Positions 51,706 through 60,908 of a stretch of 64,000 nt of DNA are shown piece by piece. This DNA comes from CBDDEH01 sp965226865 (lineage in GTDB: Bacteria; Chloroflexota; Dehalococcoidia; Lucifugimonadales; JAGWBF01): positions 806,001-870,000 of the forward strand of contig CBDDEH010000004.1 in NCBI GenBank assembly GCA_965226865.1, in the 5' to 3' direction. Position 1 is the stretch's first letter, and the number at the start of each line of letters is the position of its first letter. The translations under genes and the position numbers were made by a program. The notes beneath the pieces were generated by a model. That model was not told where the DNA came from. It did no database searches and saw only the letters and a list, made by a program, of their open reading frames with translations.

Positions 51706-52863
51706 ATGGCCGATATACTGGAGCAATCAGCGCCCACCAGCAAATCCCCCGCATTGAGATACAAACGCCTGGTAGTCAAAGCGGGAACCAGTATGCTTAC
51801 CCGTGGAACCAACCGCCTCGATCAGGAGGTGATATCGGGTTTGGTGGACCAGGTCGCGTCGCTCCACGGGTCGGGTGCGGAGGTAATACTGGTGACGTCA
51901 GGCGCCGTTGCGTTAGGCAGGCAGACTCTGGGCATACATGGGGAGCGCAAGGACGTTCCCTTCCGGCAGGTGCTCGCGGCCGTGGGTCAGAGTAATCTGA
52001 TGCACCTATATGAGCAACAGTTTGCCAGGCATAACATCAGCGTGGCCCAAGCATTGCTTACCTGGAGCGACCTCTCCGACCGTCAGAGGTATTTGAACGT
52101 GCGAAATACCTTGATGGCACTGCTGGAGCTTGGAGTAGTGCCCATCCTTAACGAGAACGACGTGGTGGCAGTGGACGAGATCGGTGAAGTGTTCGGAGAC
52201 AATGACAGGCTTTCCGCCCTGGTGGCGAACCTGGTTGACGCCGACCTGCTCGCCATCCTGACCAACACCGATGGACTGTTTACGGCTGACCCTAACGTCG
52301 ACCCCGATGCCCAGTTGATAAGACAGGTTGACAAGGTGGACGCAGAAGTAGAGGCAGCCGCGAGCAGACATATAAATCCTCAGACGCGGGGTGGGATGCC
52401 CACCAAGCTGGAGGCGGCCAGGCTGGTAATCGCGTCCGGTACACCAATGGTTATTTGCAACGGTTGGGAGGGGAACGTGCTTCCACGCTTGGCCGAAGGA
52501 GAAGAAATAGGCACCAGGTTCCTCCCTACGGCAAGCAAGCTTGAAAGCCGCAAACGATGGATGCTGGCGGGAGTTTCGCCAACGGCCAATGTCGTGGTAG
52601 ATGACGGGGCTGCCAGAGCGCTCACAGAGCAGGACCGTAGTCTGCTGCCGGCAGGTATAGATGCTGTCAAGGGCGTGTTCCAGCGAGGGGAAATAATAAG
52701 TATCGTCGGCAACAGAGGCGACCGCCTGGCCTGTGGGATAACCAACTATGGCTCAAAAGACGTCGATAGGATCAAAGGATTGCGCTCGGACCAAATACAG
52801 AGTATTCTGGGCTACCACTACGGCCAGGAGGTCATTCACCGTAACAATCTGGTACTTCTTTAG
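51706..52863 (+). CDS. proB: Glutamate 5-kinase
   Basis: A 385-residue ProB, the first enzyme of proline synthesis. The amino-acid kinase domain (15-270) has VVKAGTSMLTRG, VTSGAVALGRQTLG, NENDVVAVDEIGEVFGDND and GGMPTKLEAARL. A C-terminal PUA domain (about 290-375) is present, as in the longer form. It lies 40 bp upstream of proA, with further genes behind it in the same orientation. The upstream spacer 51499-51705 contains a TATAAT-like box at 51583-51588. Confidence 0.95.
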   Translation: MADILEQSAPTSKSPALRYKRLVVKAGTSMLTRGTNRLDQEVISGLVDQVASLHGSGAEVILVTSGAVALGRQTLGIHGERKDVPFRQVLAAVGQSNLMHLYEQQFARHNISVAQALLTWSDLSDRQRYLNVRNTLMALLELGVVPILNENDVVAVDEIGEVFGDNDRLSALVANLVDADLLAILTNTDGLFTADPNVDPDAQLIRQVDKVDAEVEAAASRHINPQTRGGMPTKLEAARLVIASGTPMVICNGWEGNVLPRLAEGEEIGTRFLPTASKLESRKRWMLAGVSPTANVVVDDGAARALTEQDRSLLPAGIDAVKGVFQRGEIISIVGNRGDRLACGITNYGSKDVDRIKGLRSDQIQSILGYHYGQEVIHRNNLVLL

Positions 52864-52903
52864 TGGTCCGGATCAACTGGAACCGGTCCTTTGAGCTGAT
52901 TGC

Positions 52904-54181
52904 ATGGTTACCGTAACGGATGAACTGGTAGAGAAAGGGAAAGCAGCCAAGGCCGCTTCCAGAAAGCTGGCCAAGCTGCCGACCGTAGTCAAAAACCAGG
53001 CGTTGGAGAACATTGCATCTGCCCTCATTGCCAGCCAGCAAGAGGTGCTGGAGGCGAACGAGAAGGACCTGGCCGCCGGTAGGGCCAACGGACTTACCGA
53101 TGCACTGTTGGACAAGCTGCTCCTGAGCCCTGAACGGCTCCGAAGCATCGCCGCGGACGTGCGCACCATTGCTTCTTTGCCAGACCCGGTGGGCGAAGAG
53201 TTCGATGCCAGGACCCTCGCTAACGGGCTGGTCGTTAGCAAGAGGAGAGTGCCCCTGGGGGTTATCGGCGCTATCTACGAGAGTAGACCCAACGTAACGG
53301 TAGACATTTCCGCCCTGTCCTTTAAGTCTGGGAACGCCTGCATCCTCCGAGGCGGCAGCGAGTCCATCAACTCGAATATCGCTCTGTCAGACCTGATCCG
53401 GCGTGGGCTGGACGACGCGGGAGTCTCGGAGAACGCCGTTCAGTTCATCGACAACACCGACCGGGCCCTGGTGGAATCGATGCTGAAGTTGAAGGAATAC
53501 ATCGACATGATGATACCTCGTGGGGGGGCCGGTCTGATCCGCTATGTAGCCGAGACGGCGACTATGCCTGTCGTCACCGGAGGTATCGGCGTTTGCCACA
53601 CCTACGTGGACAAAGCGGCGGACATGAGCAAGGCAGTAGCCATATCTTACAATGCCAAGGTACAACGCCCGTACGTATGTAACGCCCTCGACTCTCTACT
53701 CGTGCACTCCGAGATCGCACCTCAGTTTCTGCCTGCGGTGGCCAGGGAGTGGGGAAGCGCCGGTGTCGAAATGCGATGCGACCGGCGGGCCATGAGCGTT
53801 CTGGGCCCACTGACCGGGGAGCTGAACATCGTTCCAGCTACAGATGAAGATTGGGGTACAGAATTCCTCGACCTGATAGCAGCGGTGAAAGTCGTCGACT
53901 CGTTGGACGAAGCCCTCGACCATATCGAACGCTACGGGTCGGGTCACTCAGAGGCCATCGTCAGCGAAGACCAAGACGCTGCTAAGCGTTTCATCGACGA
54001 CGTGGATGCGGCGGCGGTGTACGCAAATGCCAGCACCCGCTTCACCGACGGATCCCAGTTCGGCCTGGGGGCGGAGGTGGGTATAAGCACCCAGAAACAC
54101 CACGCTCGAGGCCCCATGGGTCTCAAAGAGCTGACTTCGTATAAGTGGGTGGTCCTGGGCAACGGTCAGATACGCTCATAG
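52904..54181 (+). CDS. proA: Glutamate-5-semialdehyde dehydrogenase (gamma-glutamyl phosphate reductase)
   Basis: A 425-residue ProA that reduces gamma-glutamyl phosphate with NADPH. The catalytic Cys is in VQRPYVCNALDSLLVH, with the conserved PRGGAGLIRYV and GSGHSEAIVSEDQ blocks. Length and motif order are normal. It pairs with proB. Confidence 0.96.
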   Translation: MVTVTDELVEKGKAAKAASRKLAKLPTVVKNQALENIASALIASQQEVLEANEKDLAAGRANGLTDALLDKLLLSPERLRSIAADVRTIASLPDPVGEEFDARTLANGLVVSKRRVPLGVIGAIYESRPNVTVDISALSFKSGNACILRGGSESINSNIALSDLIRRGLDDAGVSENAVQFIDNTDRALVESMLKLKEYIDMMIPRGGAGLIRYVAETATMPVVTGGIGVCHTYVDKAADMSKAVAISYNAKVQRPYVCNALDSLLVHSEIAPQFLPAVAREWGSAGVEMRCDRRAMSVLGPLTGELNIVPATDEDWGTEFLDLIAAVKVVDSLDEALDHIERYGSGHSEAIVSEDQDAAKRFIDDVDAAAVYANASTRFTDGSQFGLGAEVGISTQKHHARGPMGLKELTSYKWVVLGNGQIRS

Positions 54182-54235
54182 ATCACGTTCCCAGACTTGG
54201 CGCCAATCCCATTACTCCCCATAGGGAGGTCAACA

Positions 54236-54556
54236 ATGAGGGACTATTATTTCGAAAGGGAGTGTAGAACTCCCTACTCCGAGTCCTATACCATCCTGGA
54301 GGAAGAGCACTCGGTTGGAAGAATTGACCTCCACTTCACTCCGTCTGTGGTCCACGCGACTCTGTGCGTCATCGAAAGCTTGACCAATCAAGACATCCAG
54401 GAGCTTATCGAGACCATCGACGAGGAGCTTGTGGACTCACTGGGCGTGTTCAGGGAAGAGTTCATAGTGCATGTCTATCAAGGGCGGGAGACAGGGGTCT
54501 TCACCGATAACGACTTCGGGAAGAACGGCGGCAACGGCACCAAGTCCGATAGCTGA
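54236..54556 (+). CDS. Conserved hypothetical protein (106 aa)
   Basis: The ATG at 54236 follows a GGGAGG box; a longer upstream start overlaps nothing useful. The protein (MRDYYFERECRTPYSESYTI ... LTNQDIQELIETIDEELVDS) is acidic with no membrane segment or known motif. It lies between proA and an amidohydrolase on the same strand, probably co-transcribed. Confidence 0.65.
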   Translation: MRDYYFERECRTPYSESYTILEEEHSVGRIDLHFTPSVVHATLCVIESLTNQDIQELIETIDEELVDSLGVFREEFIVHVYQGRETGVFTDNDFGKNGGNGTKSDS

Positions 54557-54562
54557 CTCGAT

Positions 54563-55402
54563 ATGATCGTTGATTTCCACACTCACGTCTTCCCACCGTA
54601 TTGCCGTGACAACCGGGAAGAATGCGTCGCAACGGACAGGACTTTTGCCGATCTGTATACCAACCCAAAGGCCACGTTTGCCAGCGCGGAGGAGCTGATC
54701 GAAGCCATGGATGATACGGATGTCGAGCTAGCCGTGATCATGGGCATCGGTTGGACCAACCTCGATCTGGCCAGGCGAGCCAACGACTACATCATTGAGT
54801 CCACCCAGCGGTTCAAGGACCGGCTTTTGGGATTCTGTTCGGTAAACCCCGAATGGGGTGACGATGCCCTGGCCGAGGTCCGGCGTTGCGCAAGGGCGGG
54901 AGTGAAAGGCGTTGGGGAGCTTCATCCCGATACCCAGAGCCTCAACATTGCCGACGAAGCCACTATGGCTCCCTTGATGAAGCTGGCTAAGGATCTCGAC
55001 CTGATCGTACTCACACATGCGTCGGAGCCTGTGGGTCACTTTTATCCGGGTAAGGGAAAGACTACCCCGGAAGTCCTGTTCAGGTTTGTTTCCAACTTCC
55101 CCGAGCACAGGATCGTGCTGGCCCACTGGGGGGGCGGGCTGCCGTTTTATAGCTCGATGCCTGAGGTAGAGGAAGCAACCGCCAACGTGTATTACGACAC
55201 TGCTGCCTCACCGTTTCTATATAGGCAGGAGATCTTTTCAACTGTAACTCAGTTGATTGGTCCGGAAAAGATTCTGTTCGGTACGGACTTTCCTCTGATA
55301 AGCCATGACCGATTGCTGAAGCAGGTTGAGGAAGCGGGGATCTCAGACTCGGATAAGGCGCGAATTCTTGGAGGCAACGCCACAGAGCTTCTTAGACTGT
55401 AA
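54563..55402 (+). CDS. TatD-like amidohydrolase
   Basis: A 279-residue single-domain metal hydrolase: metal motif VDFHTHVF at the start, VELAVIMGIGW, a barrel His in VLTHASEPVGH, a second in VLAHWGGG and the catalytic Asp in LFGTDFPL. It starts six bases after the preceding stop. TatD-type and COG2159-type relatives hydrolyse small amides or decarboxylate ring acids; the substrate is unknown. It is not a close relative of the DDH-FEP set. Confidence 0.87.
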   Translation: MIVDFHTHVFPPYCRDNREECVATDRTFADLYTNPKATFASAEELIEAMDDTDVELAVIMGIGWTNLDLARRANDYIIESTQRFKDRLLGFCSVNPEWGDDALAEVRRCARAGVKGVGELHPDTQSLNIADEATMAPLMKLAKDLDLIVLTHASEPVGHFYPGKGKTTPEVLFRFVSNFPEHRIVLAHWGGGLPFYSSMPEVEEATANVYYDTAASPFLYRQEIFSTVTQLIGPEKILFGTDFPLISHDRLLKQVEEAGISDSDKARILGGNATELLRL

Positions 55403-55408
55403 CGGATT

Positions 55409-55984
55409 ATGCTCCGCGCCTTTATAGCGATGAAAATCTCCCAGGAAGCTCGCGACGCGCTGATCGAAGTAACTTCCCAATTGAAACAGCACGGTGCTGC
55501 CGGGGTCAGGTGGGTCAAGCCCGAAGGTATTCACCTGACGCTCAAGTTCCTGGGCGACATAGACCTTCCTCTTGTCAACGGTCTATTAGAAGCCATCCGA
55601 ACGTCAGCCGAGGGAACATCACCATTTACCATCGGCCTTTCAGAGATCGGCGCTTTCCCGAAGGCCGCCAGCCCCAGGGTAATATGGGCAGGCATAGACG
55701 GGGACACTGATACCATGGTAAGTCTGCAGCGTCGGGTTGATGAGGAAGCGTCCTCGGTCGTAGGCATTCCCACGGAAACCAGGCCCTTCAAGCCCCATCT
55801 CACTCTTGGAAGAACCCGGGATAACGTCTCCACAAATGAGCGCCGGAAGATCGGGGAGGCGCTAGCTAAAGTGTCCCTGAATTCGCGGGTTTCGTGGCTG
55901 GCGGACGAAATAAAGCTGATCCGTAGCACGCTGAAGCCCGAAGGAGCCATTTACAACACCCTCGGGTCTGTCAAACTACGATAA
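55409..55984 (+). CDS. thpR: RNA 2',3'-cyclic phosphodiesterase (2H family)
   Basis: A 191-residue LigT/ThpR-type protein with the two catalytic HxTx motifs: HLTLKFLG (near residue 44) and HLTLGRTR (near residue 131). It opens 2',3'-cyclic phosphate ends of RNA, acting in tRNA or other RNA end repair. It follows the amidohydrolase by six bases and closes the proB operon; two insertion sequences begin about 80 bp downstream. Confidence 0.93.
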   Translation: MLRAFIAMKISQEARDALIEVTSQLKQHGAAGVRWVKPEGIHLTLKFLGDIDLPLVNGLLEAIRTSAEGTSPFTIGLSEIGAFPKAASPRVIWAGIDGDTDTMVSLQRRVDEEASSVVGIPTETRPFKPHLTLGRTRDNVSTNERRKIGEALAKVSLNSRVSWLADEIKLIRSTLKPEGAIYNTLGSVKLR

Positions 55985-56067
55985 AGCATAGTTCCTGGAC
56001 CGGATGAGTCGGCATTTGTCCGGAGGCGATTTAACATTGCTCTCGTTCATAATGATGGGTGGCACTT

Positions 56068-57092
56068 AGAATAGTGTCATTATGAAGATAGTAGGAGCAA
56101 GAGGACGTGGAGCAAAGAGTATAAGTAGGGTTCAAGAGCTGTCGAGGATGGCTAGGCAGCGCCTGAAGTGGATGGATTACTACCTAGATTATGAGAACAA
56201 TGCCTCTCTGACCTGCCGTTACTTCGGGATCAGCCGTCAGACCTTCTATAGGTGGAAGCGAAGGTACAATCCCAGGGACCTGAGGAGCTTGGAGGAGAGG
56301 AGCCACAGGCCCAGGCGCTTACGTCAGCCCACCTGGTCTGGGGAGCTGGCCATAGCAGTATTTCATCTGAGGGAGCAGTACCCCAGGTGGGGCAAGGACA
56401 AGCTGATGGTTATGCTACGGGAGCGAGGCTGGCAGGTCTCCACCTCTATGGTCGGACGTATACTGAGCTCACTGAAGGCCCGTGGGGTGCTCAAAGAACC
56501 CCATGCCGCTGGTATCTCCACTCGTAAGCGAGTGTGAAGACGCCCTTATGTTGTACGTAAGCCCAAAGGGTATGTTGTAAAGGAACCCGGGGATTTGGTG
56601 CAGGTGGACACCCTGGATGTGCGGCCTCTCCCCGGCATGGCGCTGAAACACTTCACCGCCAGAGACGTGGTCTCCCGCTGGGATGTGGTAGAAGCCCACT
56701 CTAGAGCCACCGCCAGGACAGCTGCAGGCTTCCTTGATGCCCTGCAAGCCCGGATGCCCTTCCCAGTACGAGCTATACAGGTGGACGGCGGCTCTGAGTT
56801 CCAGGCAGGCTTCGAGTCGGAATGCCAGCGCCGGGGCCTATTGCTCTTTGTCCTGCCACCCCGATCTCCTAAGCTCAACGGCTGTGTGGAACGGGCCCAG
56901 CGCACCCATACCGAAGAGTTCTATGAAGTTGCAGATTTCTCCCTGGACCTGGCCACCCTGAACCAGGAGCTCCAGGCTTGGGAACGAACCTATAACACTA
57001 TCCGACCCCACCAGGCCCTGGGCTACCTCACTCCCCACCAATTCGTCACCCATTCCCAACATCAACGGAAGGAGGCCAAGTGTCACTAATCT
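56068..57092. mobile_element. IS481-type insertion sequence
   Basis: Imperfect 14-bp inverted ends (AGAATAGTGTCATT at 56068-56081 and AGTGTCACTAATCT at 57079-57092, 11 of 14 matching) tightly flank the transposase gene. No certain target duplication is visible. A second insertion sequence abuts its right side three bases later at its target repeat. Confidence 0.55.
56082..57089 (+). pseudogene. IS481-family transposase with one in-frame TGA
   Basis: A single frame from 56082 to 57089 (335 residues) is interrupted only by a TGA at 56535-56537, directly after STRKRV; the family has Trp (WRRPYVVRKPKG) there, so TGG to TGA is likely. The N-terminal helix-turn-helix (CRYFGISRQTFYRWKRRY) and the DDE core with VQVDTLDV, VDGGSEFQ and PHQALGYLTP are otherwise intact. 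The break removes the catalytic domain. Re-coding is unlikely, because TGA ends other genes here. Confidence 0.9.
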
Positions 57093-57183
57093 ACTGGACG
57101 AGGAGGGAAGTGCAAAACTAACTATAGATGGAGGTGCAAACTATGTTGTCATTCTTGGGGCGGCTACACAACAGGCGTTCTAG

Positions 57184-57213
57184 TTGACAAAACAAGCTGG
57201 GGGAATGTATTCT
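57184..57213 (+). promoter_or_regulatory. Promoter of the coiled-coil gene inside the insertion sequence
   Basis: TTGACA at 57184-57189 and TATTCT at 57208-57213, spacer 18 bp. The ATG at 57244 with an AGAGGAG box follows at a normal distance. Confidence 0.55.
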
Positions 57214-57243
57214 ATCGCCGTAATAGGGGAGAGGAGATTGACC

Positions 57244-57486
57244 ATGGTAACGTTAGAAGGGCTGGACAGGCGAGTGACCGCTCTAGAAGACAGCGTGAAG
57301 CGGATCGATGACAGACTCAAGCGGATCGATGACAGACTCGACAACATCGTGCAGATATTGGATCTCATTGTAAAGATGCTTCAAGACCATGAAGCGAAGA
57401 TGGAAACGACCGAATTGGTACATAAGAAGGACTTCGATATACTGGTCAATTTGATAGAGGGCCTGCAATCCAACTCCAAGATGTAG
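57244..57486 (+). CDS. Small coiled-coil protein inside the insertion sequence
   Basis: An 80-residue protein (MVTLEGLDRRVTALEDSVKR...) made almost wholly of heptads. The unit RIDDRLK is encoded by two adjacent, identical 21-bp repeats (AAGCGGATCGATGACAGACTC). The longer reading from 57184 overlaps the promoter and lacks a ribosome site. The product would form a coiled-coil dimer or trimer. It ends five bases before the stop codon of the convergent transposase gene. A regulator of transposition is a guess; no family is recognised. Confidence 0.6.
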   Translation: MVTLEGLDRRVTALEDSVKRIDDRLKRIDDRLDNIVQILDLIVKMLQDHEAKMETTELVHKKDFDILVNLIEGLQSNSKM

Positions 57487-57492
57487 GCGTGA

Positions 57493-58702
57493 TTACGCCA
57501 CCTTCCTCACCATCCACCGCATCATGTTGGATTCCCCGACCTGCAACCTCACCAGCGCTGTCGCCTGAAAGGCCAGAGCCGACATCACGGCGTGGAGGGT
57601 GATCTGGCGTAGGCCCCTGATACAGTGCCGCTCCAGCCGCCTGGACTCCTTCATGGACTTGAACACTCGCTCGATGGCCTGGCGCTTGGTGTAGAGGGCC
57701 TTCCATTCCTCGCTGCCCCTCCGTAGTACACCGAACAGTCTGATGTTCTGGGTAGGGTCTTCCCACACCTCGTCGTCGCAGTGGTGGACACCTGGCCGCG
57801 TCGCCAAGTGGCACCCCTCGCGCCGACACCTGTACAGGTGTCCCATCTTTGGGTCGCTGCGGACGTACTCCATGGGAACCTGCCCCAGGCACGTCGGGAC
57901 GCCCTGCTTGGTATAGATGCCCTCGTGGAGACCGTTGTGGGCTTGGCTGCGCCTGATATGAATGACCGGGGCGATGCCCTTCCCGTGCAGATGCTCGTGG
58001 TTCGCCATGGAGTCGTAGCCACGGTCGGCAATCACGACGGAGGGCTTGAACCAGGGGTACAGTGCCTCCGCCCGATCTACCACCGCTGGCAGCTCCGGCG
58101 AGTCGTTTCGCTTGGCCGTTGTCACGACGTGGGCCAGGGGCACTCCGTAGTTGGCGTCGGCCACCATGTGGACCTTGTATCCGTGATGCCACTCCTTACC
58201 ACCCTCCTTGGCTCGTGCGCTGTTCTTGGCGGTCCAGGACGCCCCTGGGTCGCTGATGCGCTTCCGGTTGGGATTGCAGTGGCTCGAACAGTAGTTGAAT
58301 CAATCGCTACCTCATCGCCCAGATCCGGCAACAGCGCCTTGAGTTGGTGGGTAAGGTCGGTGAAGCAGGCTTCCACCAGGTCGGCATGATAGGAGAGGCG
58401 CTGGATAAAGCGGTTGAAGGTGGTTCTGTGGGGCAGGAGTCCGGAGAAGCCGCAGAGCAAACGGAGATCGGGTTCATCTTCCAGGCGGCGGATGAGAGCG
58501 TTAGTGTGGGCAGGTTCAGGATGAAGGAGGCAACGTAGGCTTGCCAGAGGGCTTTGAGCGGGTATCCTGGGCGTCCCGTTGGCCTGTACTCTTGGAGCTT
58601 GGCAAGGAGTACAGAGTCATCCAGGTTGGAGAAAACAGCCGCAAGGTCGTAAAGATGATCTTGCGAACCACGCCGATTTTTGTTAGTGTTGGAGTATGCC
58701 AC
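57493..58702 (-). pseudogene. DDE transposase (DUF772/DDE_Tnp_1, IS4/IS5/IS1182-like) with two frameshifts
   Basis: Three frames combine to one transposase of about 400 residues. From 58702: LYDLAAVFSNLDDSVLLAKL and WQAYVASFILNLP. A missing base in GGG at 58508-58510 leads to HTNALIRRLEDEPDLRLLCG and AIDSTTVR; a second missing base near 58281-58285 leads to SHCNPNRKRISDPGASW, the second Asp in VIADRGYDS and the Glu in RQAIERVFKSMKE. With two breaks the gene is dead unless the sequence is wrong. Confidence 0.85.
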
Positions 58703-58862
58703 TTGGAAGGTGTCTTCCTGGTGGATTAGAAATCGTCAGGGCCTACCAGCCTTGGCGATTTCGTTATTTCATATCTAAATTATACCTGCTCAGATACGAA
58801 ATTGCAAGAGAGAATTGACACAAGAGGGAGTTTTGCACTTCCCTCTGGACGAGTACAATACC

Positions 58863-58892
58863 TTGACAAGAGTACCTGCACGTCTGTAATAT
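58863..58892 (+). promoter_or_regulatory. Promoter of the second solute-binding lipoprotein
   Basis: TTGACA at 58863-58868 and TAATAT at 58887-58892, spacer 18 bp. It begins nine bases beyond the insertion sequence's right target repeat, so the insertion just spared it. Confidence 0.6.
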
Positions 58893-58956
58893 ACTGCGTC
58901 GCGTGGTGAGCAGTGACTCGTTGCATATTCGATAAGATACCCGCGAGGAGGAATCC

Positions 58957-60708
58957 ATGCCTAGGCTTGGTCTATTAGCAATCGTACTTATGGCTGCGTC
59001 ATTAGTGGCCGTAGCTTGTGGCGATGACGCCACACCGACATCTGGACCGACAGCCACCCCTGTTGTTGTAGTACAAACCGTCGAGGTGACGAAGGAGGTG
59101 GAGGTGACCAAAGAGGTTGAGGTCACCAAAGAAGTGGAAGTTACCAGGGTTGCAACGCCTACACCTCAACCAACGCCCACCAGCAAACCTCAGGTGACCC
59201 GTCTCAAAGTCGTGGGCGCCTTCGAGCACGATTCCGCCGACCCCTACGCCGTGCAGCCCGCCTCCATCGGTGTCCAAGGGTTGCCCTTCGAAGGCATATC
59301 TGAGGAAAGTCCCGAGTTCGTTTTCGAGCCTCAGCTTGCAGAAAGCTGGGAGACTGACGACCTCTTGACTTGGACGTTCCGTCTACGGAAGGGCGTACAG
59401 TTCCATTTCGGTTATGGTGAGTTTACCACCAAGGACGTCCGGTTCACCATGGAACAGCAGAGCAGAGAAGACTCCAGGGTGACCGAGGCTGCGAAAATAG
59501 CCGGCTGGCTGGAATCCTTGGAGACCCCGGACGACTATACGTTCACGGTCACTTCCGCAACTATTGATCCGGTACTGTGCTGCGACCAGGGCATGGACCG
59601 GGGCACGTGGGGTATGTATCTCAGCAAGAACTATTTCGACGAGACCGGGCCGCAGGGGCTACAAGACAGAATGGTTGGAACCGGCCCCTACCAATTCGTG
59701 GAGCACGTACCAGGTTCCTATTTCCTACATGAAAAAGTGGACTATGATCACTATCGAATAAACCCAGATTTTCAAGAAGTCCAGATACTGACCGCTATCG
59801 AGCCCTCCACACGCCTTGCAATGGTGCTGACCGGTGAAGCGCACCTGACCCTTCTGCCTGGTGAGTTGAACGCAGCCGCCATCGCCGGCGGTATGGAGAT
59901 CGTGGATGCCGCTTTCCCTTCCGTGCTGTTGACGGGCGTTTTCGGTGGTAATTGGATACCCGAGCCCGACAATCCCGATGACCCATATGATCCCGACAAT
60001 CCCTTCTTAAACATCAAAGTGCGAGAGGCCCTTAACAGGGCTGTAGACCGCAAGCTGATTCAGGATACGATCCTGGCCGGCAGGGGGGAGACACAGGCAG
60101 TATCCTTGAACGGTGACGAGTTTGCCCGTCTTACGGCTCCTCTGCACGCCAGGCTTGACGCAGAGTATGGCTTCGATCCAGACAGGGCCAGAGAGTTGTT
60201 GGTTGAAGCTGGATATCCCAACGGATTCGACACCACCATGGTCCTCACCCCTCGGGTTCAATTGCCAGGAGTCGAGGATGTTGGAGAAGCTATAGGCAAC
60301 ATGTGGCAGGACATAGGAATTAACGTCACATTTGAGGATGCCGAGTGGCAAAGCTATATCATCGACATCGTCACTAAGAAAAACAACAACGAGGCGGCAG
60401 TTCTGGCAGTTGACTGGAACCAGCCCATCGCCCTGTATAGGCTGATCTACTACAGTGGCGGATGCTGCCATATATTCGACGACGCATTCCTGGACGAGAA
60501 ATTCCTCGCGTTGAATGTGGCAGATGATTTGGCCGTTAGAGCTCAACTGTTCGACGATGTGTATACCCATCTGTTCGATCAGTACGCCACGGTTCCCCTG
60601 TTTTGGGTAGCCTCCCAGTTCGTGATTAACCCAGAGGTCATAGCTGAATATAGGACCTCAGGGCAGAGGCCGCCTAGGCACTTGGAGCAGATCAAAGCAG
60701 CTAGATAA
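58957..60708 (+). CDS. ABC transporter solute-binding lipoprotein, family 5 (paralogue 2)
   Basis: A 583-residue precursor with lipobox Cys21 (SLVAVAC), a linker containing four EVTKEV-type repeats, and a full SBP_bac_5 domain (LAESWETDDLLTWTFRLRKG, MVGTGPYQFVEHVPGS, REALNRAVDRKLIQDTIL). The repeat linker is a habit of Chloroflexota lipoproteins. Like the 5363 gene, it stands without permease or ATPase genes, has a GAGGAGG ribosome site and ends in a strong stem-loop. Likely ligands are peptides or glycosides. Confidence 0.93.
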   Translation: MPRLGLLAIVLMAASLVAVACGDDATPTSGPTATPVVVVQTVEVTKEVEVTKEVEVTKEVEVTRVATPTPQPTPTSKPQVTRLKVVGAFEHDSADPYAVQPASIGVQGLPFEGISEESPEFVFEPQLAESWETDDLLTWTFRLRKGVQFHFGYGEFTTKDVRFTMEQQSREDSRVTEAAKIAGWLESLETPDDYTFTVTSATIDPVLCCDQGMDRGTWGMYLSKNYFDETGPQGLQDRMVGTGPYQFVEHVPGSYFLHEKVDYDHYRINPDFQEVQILTAIEPSTRLAMVLTGEAHLTLLPGELNAAAIAGGMEIVDAAFPSVLLTGVFGGNWIPEPDNPDDPYDPDNPFLNIKVREALNRAVDRKLIQDTILAGRGETQAVSLNGDEFARLTAPLHARLDAEYGFDPDRARELLVEAGYPNGFDTTMVLTPRVQLPGVEDVGEAIGNMWQDIGINVTFEDAEWQSYIIDIVTKKNNNEAAVLAVDWNQPIALYRLIYYSGGCCHIFDDAFLDEKFLALNVADDLAVRAQLFDDVYTHLFDQYATVPLFWVASQFVINPEVIAEYRTSGQRPPRHLEQIKAAR

Positions 60709-60729
60709 CGGTAGATCAAGGTACGAAGA

Positions 60730-60765
60730 TAGAAGAAGGCCTCCATCAATGGAGGCCTTCTTCTA
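60730..60765 (+). terminator. Stem-loop terminator after the lipoprotein
   Basis: Perfect 16-bp arms (TAGAAGAAGGCCTCCA at 60730-60745 and its complement at 60750-60765) with a TCAA loop; the downstream strand of the stem ends in CTTCTTCTA. Confidence 0.75.
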
Positions 60766-60846
60766 TTCAGGTGCCTTTCCTTGACAAGCCTGAGTATTTG
60801 TCATCAAGGCTGCTCGATAGTGGCCGGTTGACCAGTCGCGTTGAAG

Positions 60847-60882
60847 GGCCCCCGGCTCTTTGGAACCCGGGGGCCTTACTTT
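60847..60882. terminator. Second GC-rich stem-loop with T-rich tail
   Basis: GGCCCCCGG at 60847-60855 and CCGGGGGCC at 60867-60875 form a 9-bp stem with an 11-nt loop, followed by TTACTTTT. It lies between the lipoprotein terminator and the convergent SDR gene. Confidence 0.6.
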
Positions 60883-60908
60883 TAGTAACTATAGATTCGG
60901 GAATGGGT

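Larger units (their letters stand above)
57103..58845. mobile_element. Insertion sequence with 17-bp inverted ends and 8-bp target duplication
   Basis: GAGGGAAGTGCAAAACT at 57103-57119 is exactly inverted at 58829-58845. TGGACGAG directly outside the left end (57095-57102) repeats directly outside the right end (58846-58853), a perfect 8-bp duplication. The 1,743-bp element carries a DDE transposase on the minus strand and a small coiled-coil gene with its own promoter on the plus strand. Confidence 0.9.

Noticed and set aside
56535..56537. TGA in the IS481 transposase as a re-coded Trp or Sec codon
   Set aside because: TGA serves as the normal stop of other genes in the window, and no Sec insertion element is visible; a TGG to TGA mutation explains it.
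57446..58192. A 248-residue minus-strand reading frame across the insertion sequence
   Set aside because: It is a frame-shadow of the transposase; its composition is Arg/Gly/Pro rich without any domain, while the other frame carries the DDE motifs.
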